Shown one piece after another: positions 56,097-64,000 of a stretch of 64,000 nucleotides of DNA (position 1 is its first letter; each line of letters begins with the position of its first letter). The notes beneath the pieces are model-generated. The model saw nothing but the letters and a program-made list of their open reading frames with translations. It ran no database searches and was not told where the DNA came from. The DNA lies in assembly GCF_002797895.1 (NCBI RefSeq), contig NZ_PGES01000001.1, forward strand, positions 2,790,001 to 2,854,000, in the 5' to 3' direction. The translations under genes were made by a program, and so were the position numbers. The DNA comes from Janthinobacterium sp. 67 (GTDB taxonomy: Bacteria; Pseudomonadota; Gammaproteobacteria; Burkholderiales; Burkholderiaceae_D).

Positions 56097-56654
56097 TCAG
56101 GCGCGGCGGCGGCGCGCGGCAAAACCGACCAGGCCCAGGCCCAGCATCAGCATGCCGTAGGTCGCTGGCTCAGGCACGGCCGAGACCGAGTTGAACGCGC
56201 GGAAATTGCTCAGGCCACGCGGCAAGTTGGCAATGCTGAAAACCGTATTGGCGGCCAGCGGCGTATCCCAGTGGAACAACAGTTCGCCACGGCCATAATG
56301 CACGGCCAGGTAGTCGAAGCTGGAGTTGACGGTGAAGGAACCGGACTTGCTGCTGGCCAGGTCGCCCTGGGCGGCAAAGACCAGCGAGCCGGTGCCGCTC
56401 GATGGCAGACCAAACTTGCTGCTGACCAGGCTCTGGATGGCGGCCGCACTTTGCGGGCCGGACGGGTTGGCGCCGTCATAGACCCAAACCGAGTCCGCAG
56501 CCACGCTGCCGTAGGTGACGGTCTTGCCGCCCACCGCAAAGCCGCTCATGGCAGGATCGGTGATTTCCACCCAGCTCGCCGCTTGGGCCAATGGTGCGAG
56601 GCAAGCCGAGACAGCGAGGCAGAGACCCAGTACAGCACGTTTAGTCATGTTCAT
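56097..56654 (-). CDS. PEP-CTERM sorting domain protein
   Basis: An exported protein of 185 residues with signal peptide (to AQAASW) and the C-terminal anchor VPEPATYGMLMLGLGLVGFA followed by ARRRRA. The middle is Ser/Gly/Ala-rich and beta-like, without a recognised domain or cysteines. It is the second exosortase substrate in the window; both are unrelated outside the anchor. The ATG at 56654 has another ATG two codons later; the second may be the true start. Confidence 0.88.
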   Translation of the reverse strand: MNMTKRAVLGLCLAVSACLAPLAQAASWVEITDPAMSGFAVGGKTVTYGSVAADSVWVYDGANPSGPQSAAAIQSLVSSKFGLPSSGTGSLVFAAQGDLASSKSGSFTVNSSFDYLAVHYGRGELLFHWDTPLAANTVFSIANLPRGLSNFRAFNSVSAVPEPATYGMLMLGLGLVGFAARRRRA

Positions 56655-57045
56655 AGTTTCCCCTGTTAATAAATTTCAAAAATTACAATGTTGTTTATAT
56701 TTTTATTACACTTCTTTGCGATTGGACAAAAGATATCATTCAGGAAATCAAAATGCAATAAAAGAAACATCTTCAGTCATTGAAAATTTCAATCGCTCTC
56801 ATGCATTGATTGCATCAGCCCGCTTTGCGCGGCGTCATGCTTCGTGCAAGCCCGGCCGTGACATTGGCGGGCTGGACTGAAGTGTTGTTAATTCACACTG
56901 GCGCAGGCGCCGTTCAGGCAAGCCCGGCCTGCGTTATCGCACGCCGTCTTGCGCCAGCGCAGACAAACGCCATCCTTCCTGCCGGACGGCCCGTCGCCGC
57001 GCCCTATCATGCATGCTCCTGCCGACATCCATCACGGAGCACGCC
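56655..57045. other. Intergenic region between PEP-CTERM and hemerythrin genes
   Basis: About 390 bases. The first 150 are AT-rich and must contain the promoter of the minus-strand PEP-CTERM gene. The right part is GC-rich; the string GCAAGCCCGGCC occurs twice about 70 bases apart. I see no promoter with clear boxes and no credible gene. Confidence 0.45.
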
Positions 57046-57624
57046 ATGCTGACTTTAAGCAAATTGAGTCCCTCCATCACCGACATGATCCGCTTCGACC
57101 ATAGCCACGTGCTGCTGGCCTTCCATCAGTACACCACCAGCAAAAAGCCCGCCGTCAAAAAAGCCCTGGCCGACACCATCTGCAGCGCGCTGGAAATCCA
57201 TGCGAACCTGGAAGAAGAAATTTTCTATCCGCAGATGCGCCTGCTCGACGGCGATGCGGCCGTACGCCAGAAAAGCGTGCCCGAGCACCAGGAAATGCGC
57301 CGCCTGATCGCGCAATTGCGCGCGACGGATGCCGCCGCCACGCGCCATGACGCCTTGCTGCTGGAACTGATGCGCGACGTGCTGCACCATGTGGCCGATG
57401 AGGAAACCGTGCTGCTGCCGGAAGCGGAAGCGCAGCTGACAGCAAGGCGCTTGAGCGAGCTGGGCGCGCAGATGAGCAAGCGGCGCATGGCCCTCGTCAA
57501 GCCGCAAGCGGGCAAGATCGCCGCCAATACACTGATCGGTTTTTCCGGCAGCACCGCCGCCTGGGTCATGGGGGCGGCCGGCGTGCTGCTGGCGGCCCGG
57601 CTGTTTTCCCGCAAGACGGCCTGA
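57046..57624 (+). CDS. Membrane-anchored hemerythrin domain protein
   Basis: A di-iron HHE protein of 192 residues. Iron-ligand segments seen: MIRFDHSHVLLAFHQY, EIHANLEEEIFYP, PEHQEMRRLI and LHHVADEETVLLPEAE. These fit hemerythrin-like oxygen or NO sensors and damage-repair proteins. Unlike most, it ends in a hydrophobic segment (GFSGSTAAWVMGAAGVLLAA, about residues 164-183) before a basic tail, so it is likely tail-anchored. GGAG at 57036-57039 supports ATG 57046. Confidence 0.85.
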   Translation: MLTLSKLSPSITDMIRFDHSHVLLAFHQYTTSKKPAVKKALADTICSALEIHANLEEEIFYPQMRLLDGDAAVRQKSVPEHQEMRRLIAQLRATDAAATRHDALLLELMRDVLHHVADEETVLLPEAEAQLTARRLSELGAQMSKRRMALVKPQAGKIAANTLIGFSGSTAAWVMGAAGVLLAARLFSRKTA

Positions 57625-57699
57625 ACTGGCCAGGCGAGTAGCCAGGCCGGCGGGCAATCGGCTACCATGGGAGTTCTTCGACTCCGATGACGGACCACC

Positions 57700-58311
57700 A
57701 TGCCCAGCTGGCACTTGGCCGACGCCGCCGAACTGGCGGCGCGCCACCCCTATACTTTCTATAAATCGCCGCCCGAGGCCATTGCCCAGGTGCGACCGGG
57801 CGAGGTAGTCAAGCTGATCTTCGCCTTCCACAGCGACGACCCGCAGGCGCCGGGCGCCGAGCGCATGTGGGTGCTGGTCGATACGGTCGAGCCAAATGGG
57901 CACTTCACCGGCAAGCTCGACAACATGCCCGGCTACATCGCCGATTTGCATGCCAAAGACCCCATCGCCTTCGATGCGCGCCACATCATCAATACGCAGC
58001 ACGACGATGACGACAACCTCGTCAACCGCTACGCGGGCCTGTGCTTCGTGACGAAAAAAGTGCTGGAAGACGGTGCGCCCGTCGGCTATCTGTACCGCGA
58101 GGAACCGGACAACGACGGCGACAGCGGCTGGCGCTTCACGGCCAACGACGAAAGCGACGACTACATGAACGACAGCGCCAACGTGGCCCTCGTGTCGCTG
58201 GGCGCCGTACTCAGCGTGGACGACCGTTTTATTGCGCTACTGGATGCGCCTGCCGGATCGGCCTATGCCTTCCACCACAGCACGCAACAATTCATGGCGG
58301 TGGACGAATGA
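57700..58311 (+). CDS. DUF2314 + DUF2185 (Imm33-like) protein
   Basis: A 203-residue cytoplasmic protein with two domains recognised by pattern: an N-terminal DUF2314 region (YTFYKSPPEAIAQVRPGEVV, then ERMWVLVDTVEPNGHFTGKL) and a C-terminal DUF2185 region (LCFVTKKVLEDGAPVGYLYR, DSGWRFTANDESDDYMNDSA). DUF2185 has been proposed as an immunity-protein family (Imm33). No toxin gene is adjacent. Its stop overlaps the start of the YjbR gene. It is acidic throughout. Function in this organism unknown. Confidence 0.75.
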   Translation: MPSWHLADAAELAARHPYTFYKSPPEAIAQVRPGEVVKLIFAFHSDDPQAPGAERMWVLVDTVEPNGHFTGKLDNMPGYIADLHAKDPIAFDARHIINTQHDDDDNLVNRYAGLCFVTKKVLEDGAPVGYLYREEPDNDGDSGWRFTANDESDDYMNDSANVALVSLGAVLSVDDRFIALLDAPAGSAYAFHHSTQQFMAVDE

Positions 58312-58667
58312 CGACAGATGAACTGAAGGATTTTTGCGCGGCCCGGCCCGGCGCGCAAGCCGTGCTGTACGGAGCGCCGTCGAACATCCTCGTGTTTGAA
58401 GTGGGCGGCAAGAAGTTTGCCTATTTCAAGACCAGCGCGCCCGAGCAGTGGCGCTTCAGCCTGCGCGTCAGCGCCGAACGCTTCGTCGAACTGACGGACA
58501 TGCCGGGCGTCAAACCGGCCCGCTACATGGGCCGCTTCCACTGGGTGACCATCGTCGACGTGGCGCGCTTCCCCGCCGATTACCTGACGGAACTGGTGCG
58601 CGATAGCTACGCGCGCGCCTTGGCCAGCCTGACGCGCGCGCAAAGGGCCGAGCTCGCAGCGGCCTAG
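58308..58667 (+). CDS. MmcQ/YjbR family protein
   Basis: A 119-residue member of the YjbR/MmcQ fold family (DUF419): MTTDELKDFCAARPGAQAVL, VFEVGGKKFAYFKT, FVELTDMPGVKPARYMGRFH and WVTIVDVARFPADYLTELVR. Members have a CyaY-like fold and have been guessed to bind DNA; their role is unknown. The ATG overlaps the preceding DUF2314/DUF2185 gene by four bases (ATGA), so the two proteins are cotranslated. It ends in a CTAG shared with the convergent cysB stop. Confidence 0.88.
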   Translation: MTTDELKDFCAARPGAQAVLYGAPSNILVFEVGGKKFAYFKTSAPEQWRFSLRVSAERFVELTDMPGVKPARYMGRFHWVTIVDVARFPADYLTELVRDSYARALASLTRAQRAELAAA

Positions 58668-59596
58668 AGCGCTTCCTCTCCCGCCATGGCGCGGTCGATG
58701 TCTGCGCGCGTCAGGTCCGGCGCCAGTTGCAGGATGAACTCGTAGGCGTAGGCGCGCAGGTAGGCGCCGCGGCGCACGGCCAGGCGCGTCGTGTTGGTGG
58801 CGAACAGATGCGACGCTTCCACGGCCCGCAAGCCCTTGTCGCGGCCATGATCGAAGGCCATCGAAGCGACGATGCCCACGCCCAGGCCCAGCGCCACGTA
58901 CTGCTTGATGACGTCGGAATCCATGGCCGTCAAAATGATGTCGGTCGCCACGCCCGCCTTGGCAAACGCGTCGTCGATATGGCCGCGCCCCGTGAAACCC
59001 TTGTCGTAGGTAATCAAGGGATACTTGGCCAGGTCTTCCAGGCGGATCGGCGAGTGATCGAGCAGCGGGTGGCCGTCCGGCACGACGATCAGATGGCTCC
59101 AGCGGTAGCACGGGAACGACACGAGGTCGGGGAACTGGCTCAAGCCTTCCGTGGCGATGCCGATGTCGGTCTTGCCCGACAGCACCCATTCCGCGATGTG
59201 CTCGGGCGCGCTTTGCTGCAGCGCGATGCGCACGTCGGGGAAGGCGGCGCGGAAGCTTTGCACCACTTTCGGCAGCGCATAGCGCGCCTGCGTGTGCGTG
59301 GCCGCCACGGATAGCGTCCCGCTGGTCTGGCCGCTGTATTCGAGGCTGGCCTGCTGCAGGTTTTCCGCCTCGATCAAGAGGCGGTCGACGATCTTCAAAA
59401 TGCCCTTGCCCGGCTCCGTCAAGCCCGTCAGTCGCTTGCCGTTGCGCTCGAAAATCACGACGCCCAGCTCGTCCTCGAGTTCGCGGATTTGCCGGCTCAC
59501 GCCCGGCTGCGACGTGAACAGGGCATTGGCCACTTCCGTCAGGTTATAGCCGCGGCGGGCCGCTTCGCGGATGGAGCGCAGTTGTTGAAAATTCAT
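58664..59596 (-). CDS. cysB: CysB-family LysR-type regulator
   Basis: The LysR activator of sulfur assimilation, 310 residues. N-terminal helix-turn-helix: MNFQQLRSIREAARRGYNLT, then SQPGVSRQIRELEDELGVVI. The ligand domain includes THTQARYALPKVVQSF and DIGIATEGL, both typical of CysB/Cbl rather than of other LysR proteins. CysB binds N-acetylserine or O-acetylserine and activates cys genes. It is the last gene of the cysTWA transcript, 14 bases after cysA, so it would be induced with its own targets. Confidence 0.95.
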   Translation of the reverse strand: MNFQQLRSIREAARRGYNLTEVANALFTSQPGVSRQIRELEDELGVVIFERNGKRLTGLTEPGKGILKIVDRLLIEAENLQQASLEYSGQTSGTLSVAATHTQARYALPKVVQSFRAAFPDVRIALQQSAPEHIAEWVLSGKTDIGIATEGLSQFPDLVSFPCYRWSHLIVVPDGHPLLDHSPIRLEDLAKYPLITYDKGFTGRGHIDDAFAKAGVATDIILTAMDSDVIKQYVALGLGVGIVASMAFDHGRDKGLRAVEASHLFATNTTRLAVRRGAYLRAYAYEFILQLAPDLTRADIDRAMAGEEAL

Positions 59597-59610
59597 GGTG
59601 TTCCAGCCTC

Positions 59611-60681
59611 TCAGGTTCTTGTCGGTTCAACGAACACGTGCAGACGTTTCGGGCGCACGACCAGGGTCTCGCCTTCCTTCAGTTGCAAATGCGTAAAACG
59701 CTCGTTCGACATCACCGCTTCGATCAGCTCGCTGTTGTCGACGCGCTGCAAGTCCAGCTGGGCCAGCGGACCGATCGCATGCGCGCGGCTCAATTTCACG
59801 ACGATGCCTTCAGCGCCCTGCGTGTAGCGGTCGATTTCCAGGTCGTGCGGACGCACATAGGCCGTGCCCTTACTGTCGCTCACGCCCGCATAATCGGGCA
59901 CTTCGAAGCTGGCGTCGCCCGTCGCCATCACGCCGTCATGCACGCGGCCGTGGAACAGGTTGACGTTGCCCAGGAAGCCATACACGAAGGGCGACGCCGG
60001 GTGGTTATAGACTTGCTCAGGGGAACCGAGTTGCTCGACCGTGCCCTTGTTCATCAGCACGACCTGGTCGGCCACTTCCAGCGCTTCTTCCTGGTCATGC
60101 GTGACGAAAATGCTGGTCACGTGCAAGTCGTCATGCAGGCGGCGCAGCCAGCGGCGCAATTCCTTGCGCACCTTGGCGTCAAGCGCACCGAATGGTTCGT
60201 CGAGCAGCAGCACGCGCGGCTCGACGGCCAGGGCGCGCGCCAGGGCGATACGCTGGCGTTGCCCGCCCGACAGTTGCGGAGGATAGCGGTCGGCCAGCCA
60301 GTCCAGCTGCACCAGTTCCAGCAAATCTTTCACTTTGCGGCGGATCTGGTCTTCCGAAGGACGCTCGCTGCGCGACTTCACGCGCAAGCCGAAGGCCACG
60401 TTTTCAAACACGGTCATGTGCTTGAACAGCGCATAGTGCTGGAACACGAAACCGACTTGCCGCTCGCGCACATGGCGGTTCGATGCATCTTCCGCGTCCA
60501 GCAGCACCTGGCCGCTGTCCGGATGTTCGAGGCCGGCAATGATGCGCAGCAAGGTGGTCTTGCCGCAGCCGGACGGGCCCAGCAGGGCCGTCAGTTCGCC
60601 GGCGGGAAAGTCCAGCGAGATATTGTCGAGGGCGACGAAATCGCCGAAGCGCTTGTGGATGTTTTTAACTGCGATGGTCAT
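59611..60681 (-). CDS. cysA: Sulfate/thiosulfate ABC transporter ATP-binding protein
   Basis: The ATPase of the sulfate importer, 356 residues. Walker A GPSGCGKT at residues 35-42, the signature [15 protein letters not shown], Walker [12 protein letters not shown] and the H-loop in [10 protein letters not shown] are all present; the C-terminal TOBE-like regulatory part (about 240-356) is that of CysA. It dimerises on CysT and CysW at the inner membrane. GGAG lies eight bases before the ATG; cysW ends one base upstream. Confidence 0.97.
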   Translation of the reverse strand: MTIAVKNIHKRFGDFVALDNISLDFPAGELTALLGPSGCGKTTLLRIIAGLEHPDSGQVLLDAEDASNRHVRERQVGFVFQHYALFKHMTVFENVAFGLRVKSRSERPSEDQIRRKVKDLLELVQLDWLADRYPPQLSGGQRQRIALARALAVEPRVLLLDEPFGALDAKVRKELRRWLRRLHDDLHVTSIFVTHDQEEALEVADQVVLMNKGTVEQLGSPEQVYNHPASPFVYGFLGNVNLFHGRVHDGVMATGDASFEVPDYAGVSDSKGTAYVRPHDLEIDRYTQGAEGIVVKLSRAHAIGPLAQLDLQRVDNSELIEAVMSNERFTHLQLKEGETLVVRPKRLHVFVEPTRT

Positions 60682-60682
60682 G

Positions 60683-61609
60683 TCAGTGCTCCGTAGAACG
60701 TAAGGCGGAATCGTCGGCGTCGCTCTCGTTCAAACGCCACTCAATGAAAGCTTTCAGGGCCAGGGTCACCAGGGCCAGCAAGGCCAGCAGGGAGGCGACG
60801 GCAAATGCGGCGGCGAAGTTGTACTCGTTGTACAAAATTTCGACTTGCAGCGGCATGGTGTTGGTTTCGCCGCGGATATGGCCGGACACGACGGACACGG
60901 CGCCGAACTCGCCCATGGCGCGGGCATTACACAGGATCACGCCATACAGCAGACCCCACTTGATGTTCGGCAAGGTGACCCGGCGAAAAGTGTTCCAGCC
61001 CGACGCGCCCAGCACGATGGCGGCCTCTTCCTCTTCGCTGCCCTGCGACTGCATCAGCGGGATCAGTTCGCGCGCCACAAACGGGAAGGTGATGAAGATG
61101 GTGGCCAGCACGATGCCGGGTACGGCGAACAGGATCTTGATGTCGTGCGCCTGCAGCCACGGGCCGAACCAGCCCTGGGCGCCAAACATCAGCACATAGA
61201 TCAGGCCGGAAATCACCGGGGAAACGGAAAACGGCAAGTCGATCAGGGTCAGCAGGATGCTCTTGCCGCGGAACTCGAACTTGGCGATGCACCAGGAGGC
61301 GGCCACGCCGAATACCAGGTTCAGCGGCACGGCGATGGCGGCCGTGATCAGGGTCAGCTTGATGGCGGAAATGGCGTCCGGATCGATGATGGCGGCGATG
61401 TACGCTTCCCAGCCCTTCTTGAACGCTTCCGCAAACACGGCCACCAGGGGCACGATGAGGAAGGCCGTCAGGAACAGCAGGGCGACGGCGATCAGGACCG
61501 TGCGCACCCACAAGGGTTCCAGCACGACGGGGCCGACGTTCGGCTCGAAGCGGCGCGCCGTCGGCAGCGCCTTGTCCACGCCAGCGGCGGCAGTCGTATT
61601 CGTACTCAT
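60683..61609 (-). CDS. cysW: Sulfate ABC transporter permease CysW
   Basis: A six-span permease of 308 residues from ATG 61609. The EAA loop that contacts CysA is visible ([20 protein letters not shown] then [11 protein letters not shown]), as is the family [21 protein letters not shown] prefer 61609 over 61636 because its ATG overlaps the cysT stop in an ATGA and the sequence upstream is hydrophilic and non-conserved. It pairs with CysT to form the sulfate channel. Confidence 0.95.
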   Translation of the reverse strand: MSTNTTAAAGVDKALPTARRFEPNVGPVVLEPLWVRTVLIAVALLFLTAFLIVPLVAVFAEAFKKGWEAYIAAIIDPDAISAIKLTLITAAIAVPLNLVFGVAASWCIAKFEFRGKSILLTLIDLPFSVSPVISGLIYVLMFGAQGWFGPWLQAHDIKILFAVPGIVLATIFITFPFVARELIPLMQSQGSEEEEAAIVLGASGWNTFRRVTLPNIKWGLLYGVILCNARAMGEFGAVSVVSGHIRGETNTMPLQVEILYNEYNFAAAFAVASLLALLALVTLALKAFIEWRLNESDADDSALRSTEH

Positions 61610-62469
61610 GATTTCTTCGCCTTTCCGCGCGTCCATGCTTGCAGCAGGTTAATCGTCAACAACAGCAAAAAGGAGACCACCAGCATCACCACGGCGATGG
61701 CCGTGGCACCTGCGTAATCGTATTGCTCCAGCTTGGTAATAATGAACAGCGGCGTGATTTCCGACACCATGGGCATATTGCCGGCGATAAAGATCACGGA
61801 ACCGTACTCGCCCGTGGCACGGGCAAAGGCCAGCGCAAAGCCCGTCAGCAGGGAGGGCAAAATCGTGGGGAAGATCACGCGGATAAACGTTTGCAGCGAC
61901 GAGGCGCCCAGGCTGGCGGCTGCCTCTTCCAGTTCACGCTCCGCGTCTTCCAGCACCGGTTGCACGGTGCGCACGACGAAGGGCAAGCCGATAAAGGTCA
62001 GCGCCACCACCACGCCCAGCGGCGTGAACGCCACCTTGATGCCCAGCACGCCTTCGATGAACTGGCCGAACCAGCCGTTCGACGAATACAGGGCCGTCAG
62101 GGTGATGCCGGCCACGGCCGTTGGCAGGGCGAACGGCAAATCGACGAGGGCGTCGATGATGCGCTTGCCGGGAAATTTATAGCGCACCAGCACCCAGGCC
62201 AGGATGCCGCCAAACACCACGTTCAGCAGCGCGGCGATCAGCGAGGCGCCGAACGTCAGGCGGTAGGACGCCATCACGCGATCGGACGTGACGGCGCTGA
62301 AGAAGGCGTCCCACGTCATGGTGAAGGTCTTCAGGAACACCGACGACAGCGGAATGAGGACGATCAGAGCCAGGTAAAAGAGCGTGAAGCCCAGTGACAG
62401 CTTAAACCCCGGCATGACCCGAAACGGCGCTCCCCGCGCCTTGAACGGTGTTGCTGATGCTGCAGACAT
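61606..62469 (-). CDS. cysT: Sulfate ABC transporter permease CysT (CysU)
   Basis: The other channel permease, 287 residues, first gene of the operon. Six spans, EAA loop [20 protein letters not shown] followed by [14 protein letters not shown], and [20 protein letters not shown] are typical of CysT. AAGAAGGGG-like ribosome site precedes the ATG on the minus strand. In most proteobacteria a periplasmic sulfate-binding gene (sbp or cysP) precedes cysT; here the upstream neighbour is a peroxiredoxin gene, so the binding protein must be encoded elsewhere. Confidence 0.96.
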   Translation of the reverse strand: MSAASATPFKARGAPFRVMPGFKLSLGFTLFYLALIVLIPLSSVFLKTFTMTWDAFFSAVTSDRVMASYRLTFGASLIAALLNVVFGGILAWVLVRYKFPGKRIIDALVDLPFALPTAVAGITLTALYSSNGWFGQFIEGVLGIKVAFTPLGVVVALTFIGLPFVVRTVQPVLEDAERELEEAAASLGASSLQTFIRVIFPTILPSLLTGFALAFARATGEYGSVIFIAGNMPMVSEITPLFIITKLEQYDYAGATAIAVVMLVVSFLLLLTINLLQAWTRGKAKKS

Positions 62470-62605
62470 AGAAACCCCTTCTTATTACATTTTTGAGTTA
62501 TAGGGCGCAATAATCACATGCAAGCGTTATAAAAAGAACTAACCATTTCTCATTTGCTTAGATGGATTTTGCATACTTGCTGGCGGAATCTATGGGCGAA
62601 AAAAA

Positions 62606-62637
62606 GGGGTCGGACCCTGTGGGTCCGACCCCGGCTT
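62606..62637. repeat. GGGTCGGACCC double-palindrome hairpin, copy 2
   Basis: Identical arms to the element at 47622 (12-bp stem, loop TGT instead of TCA), here with AAAAAAA before and GGCTTTT after, so it also looks like a bidirectional terminator. It lies between the peroxiredoxin gene and the cysT promoter region. A half-element GGGGTCTGACCCC lies nearby at 62688-62700. Confidence 0.8.
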
Positions 62638-62687
62638 TTGGGGTGGGGTTGGGGTGGGCACACACTTAACCCAACACCTTGACGGCT

Positions 62688-62700
62688 GGGGTCTGACCCC
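62688..62700. repeat. GGGTC-T-GACCC half element
   Basis: A single-arm palindrome (GGGGTC-T-GACCCC) directly after the peroxiredoxin stop codon on the minus strand, related to the arms of the two full hairpins. Confidence 0.6.
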
Positions 62701-62704
62701 GTTC

Positions 62705-63343
62705 TTACTTGTTCGGCTGCGGCGTGAGGCGTAAATACGGCTTGGCGGCCGTAAAGCCCTTCGGATACTTCTGCTTGATCACGTCCGGGTCTTGCACGGT
62801 CAATGGAATGATGACGTCGTCGCCATCCTTCCAGTTGCCGGGCGTGGCAACCGTATAGCCATCCGTCAGCTGCAGGGCGTCGATGACGCGCAGGATTTCG
62901 TTGAAGTTGCGGCCCGTGCTCAGCGGATACGTGAGGATCAGCCGCACTTTCTTGTTCGGGTCGATGATGAAGACGGAGCGCACGGTGGCCGTGACGGACT
63001 GTTCCGGGTGGATCATGTCGTACAGCACCGACACTTTCTTGTCGACGTCGGCGATGATGGGGAAGCCCACCACCGTGTTTTGCGTCTCTTCGATATCCTT
63101 GATCCAGCTCTTGTGCGACTCGGCCGCGTCCACGGACAAGGCGATGGCCTTCACGTTGCGCTTGTCGAATTCCGGCTTGAGCTTGGCCGTCAGGCCCAGT
63201 TCCGTCGTGCACACGGGGGTAAAGTCGGCCGGGTGGGAAAACAGCACCACCCAGGAATTGCCCGCCCACTCGTGGAACTTGAGCGGGCCGATCGAGCTGT
63301 CTTGTTCAAAATCAGGGGCGACATCGCCCAGGCGTAAAGTCAT
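62705..63343 (-). CDS. 1-Cys peroxiredoxin (Prx6/LsfA type)
   Basis: A thiol peroxidase of 212 residues that reduces peroxides. The peroxidatic cysteine C45 lies in PADFTPVCTTELG; the long C-terminal extension (GRNFNEILRVIDALQLTDGY, WKDGDDVIIP, LRLTPQPNK) is that of the Prx6 subfamily, to which the sulfate-starvation protein LsfA of Pseudomonas belongs. Its place next to the cys operon fits such a role, though here it has its own gene unit. AGGAG lies before the ATG. It is separated from cysT by 235 bases containing repeat elements. Confidence 0.95.
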   Translation of the reverse strand: MTLRLGDVAPDFEQDSSIGPLKFHEWAGNSWVVLFSHPADFTPVCTTELGLTAKLKPEFDKRNVKAIALSVDAAESHKSWIKDIEETQNTVVGFPIIADVDKKVSVLYDMIHPEQSVTATVRSVFIIDPNKKVRLILTYPLSTGRNFNEILRVIDALQLTDGYTVATPGNWKDGDDVIIPLTVQDPDVIKQKYPKGFTAAKPYLRLTPQPNK

Positions 63344-63384
63344 CGTGATCTCCTGTGAGGTTATGTGGCAATCGAATTGTCGAA

Positions 63385-63951
63385 TCAGGCTGCCTGACGG
63401 TGGCGCTTGTCGCTTTGCGCCAGATCAAACAGCGTTTGTAATTGCGCCTGGCCGTAGACCCAGTCGCCAAGGCGCGACTCGGCGTTGATATGGCCCAGCG
63501 CACCGCCATCAATATACTTGCAATTCCAGCGCCGTGCCCACTGCGCCGCATGTTCGGCCGTCATCCACGGATCGGTCTGGCTGGCGATCAGGATGCCGGG
63601 GCAAGGCAGCCGCTTTTGCGGCAATGCCTTCGCCACGCCAAACTTGTCCGGGTCGGCCGGCCCCACCAGCAGCACGCCGGCCACGCCCTGCGGGTCGCGG
63701 GCCAGGCTGTGCGCCGTCGTCAGGCAGCCGAAGCTGTGGGCGACGATCAGGGTCGGGCGCGCATCCTGCCGCCGCACCTGGTCCAGGCGCGCCGACCAGG
63801 TGGCCAGGTCGGGCGCGTTCCAGTCGTCCTGCTCGACCCGCTCGAATTGCGGATACAGGCGCTGCCAGCGGCTCTGCCAGTGCTCGGGACCGCTGTTATG
63901 CAAGCCCGGCACGATCAGTACCCGGTAATCGGAAAAGCTGCGCAGCGCCAT
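63385..63951 (-). CDS. RBBP9/YdeN family alpha/beta hydrolase
   Basis: A serine hydrolase of 188 residues. Seen: YRVLIVPGLHNSGPEHWQSR at the start, the nucleophile S73 in VAHSFGC (a GxSxG variant with Ala), the acid in SQTDPWM and the histidine in GALGHINAESRLGDW. Family members are esterases of unknown substrate. AAAAGGA precedes the ATG by seven bases. It is 41 bases upstream of the peroxiredoxin gene on the same strand and may share its transcript. Confidence 0.92.
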   Translation of the reverse strand: MALRSFSDYRVLIVPGLHNSGPEHWQSRWQRLYPQFERVEQDDWNAPDLATWSARLDQVRRQDARPTLIVAHSFGCLTTAHSLARDPQGVAGVLLVGPADPDKFGVAKALPQKRLPCPGILIASQTDPWMTAEHAAQWARRWNCKYIDGGALGHINAESRLGDWVYGQAQLQTLFDLAQSDKRHRQAA

Positions 63952-64000
63952 GATGTGTCCTTTTAGTAACGGTCTGGCAATCGTGCCATCCGGTATTACT

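Noticed and set aside
56810-57052. 80-codon frame before the hemerythrin gene
   Set aside because: It has a repetitive Ala/Arg/Pro composition typical of non-coding GC-rich sequence and runs into the real start.

Overview
The window is a GC-rich, densely coded chromosomal segment of a betaproteobacterium, most likely Oxalobacteraceae and probably Janthinobacterium. The grounds are a divergent CqsA/LqsA-type autoinducer synthase beside a sensor kinase and response regulator (the jqs arrangement known from Janthinobacterium), two PEP-CTERM proteins, a burkholderial aat-bpt-pyrD block, a CysB-type regulator at the end of a cysTWA operon, and many MoCo enzymes. I see no phage, IS element, CRISPR array or rRNA. 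Genus assignment is inference from gene content; no search was run.

Layout. 1-4.4 kb: end of a chromate transporter, then moaA, a fused mobA-moeA and a translationally coupled secreted protein of unknown role. 4.7-8.3 kb: a PEP-CTERM protein, a hypothetical gene, rmuC and a truncated haemoglobin. 8.4-10.6 kb: MFS transporter, degenerate GIY-YIG-like protein, MarR regulator. 10.6-14.3 kb: alpha-hydroxyketone quorum-sensing locus (synthase diverging from kinase and regulator). 14.3-17.9 kb: large FtsX-type permease and an adenine/adenosine deaminase. 18.5-23.3 kb: the stress operon prkA-yeaH-spoVR. 23.9-27.8 kb: tonB-exbB-exbD-exbD and a TPR protein placed directly behind a strong terminator. 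28-35.5 kb: housekeeping ribF, ileS, lspA, coaBC, dut, a lipoprotein that looks like an M48 protease without its zinc ligands, and a 46-residue membrane protein too short for normal ORF cut-offs. 35.6-44.9 kb: xdhC, alkA-like glycosylase, a COG4315 secreted protein with an ECF sigma/anti-sigma pair, mug, a two-subunit Tat-exported molybdenum hydroxylase (iorAB type), MFS pump and XRE regulator. 45.0-45.3 kb: two identical initiator tRNA genes. 45.5-53.3 kb: NUDIX, aat, bpt, a tricorn-like S41 protease on the other strand, pyrD, tas. 53.6-58.7 kb: TonB-dependent receptor, second PEP-CTERM protein, hemerythrin, a DUF2314/DUF2185 protein with a YjbR partner. 58.7-64 kb: cysB, cysA, cysW, cysT, a 1-Cys peroxiredoxin and an RBBP9/YdeN-type hydrolase.

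How it fits together. MoCo synthesis (moaA, mobA-moeA), cofactor insertion (xdhC) and a MoCo enzyme (iorAB) lie within 43 kb. The TonB operon energises outer-membrane receptors such as the one at 53.6 kb. The cys operon with its own regulator and a peroxiredoxin of the LsfA type suggests a sulfur-starvation block. The most unusual observations are the zinc-ligand-less M48 lipoprotein, the terminator immediately before the TPR gene, the twin initiator tRNAs with a U1:A72 pair and a TATAAT five bases upstream, the atypical receiver of the quorum-sensing regulator, and a double-palindrome hairpin repeated at two distant sites.
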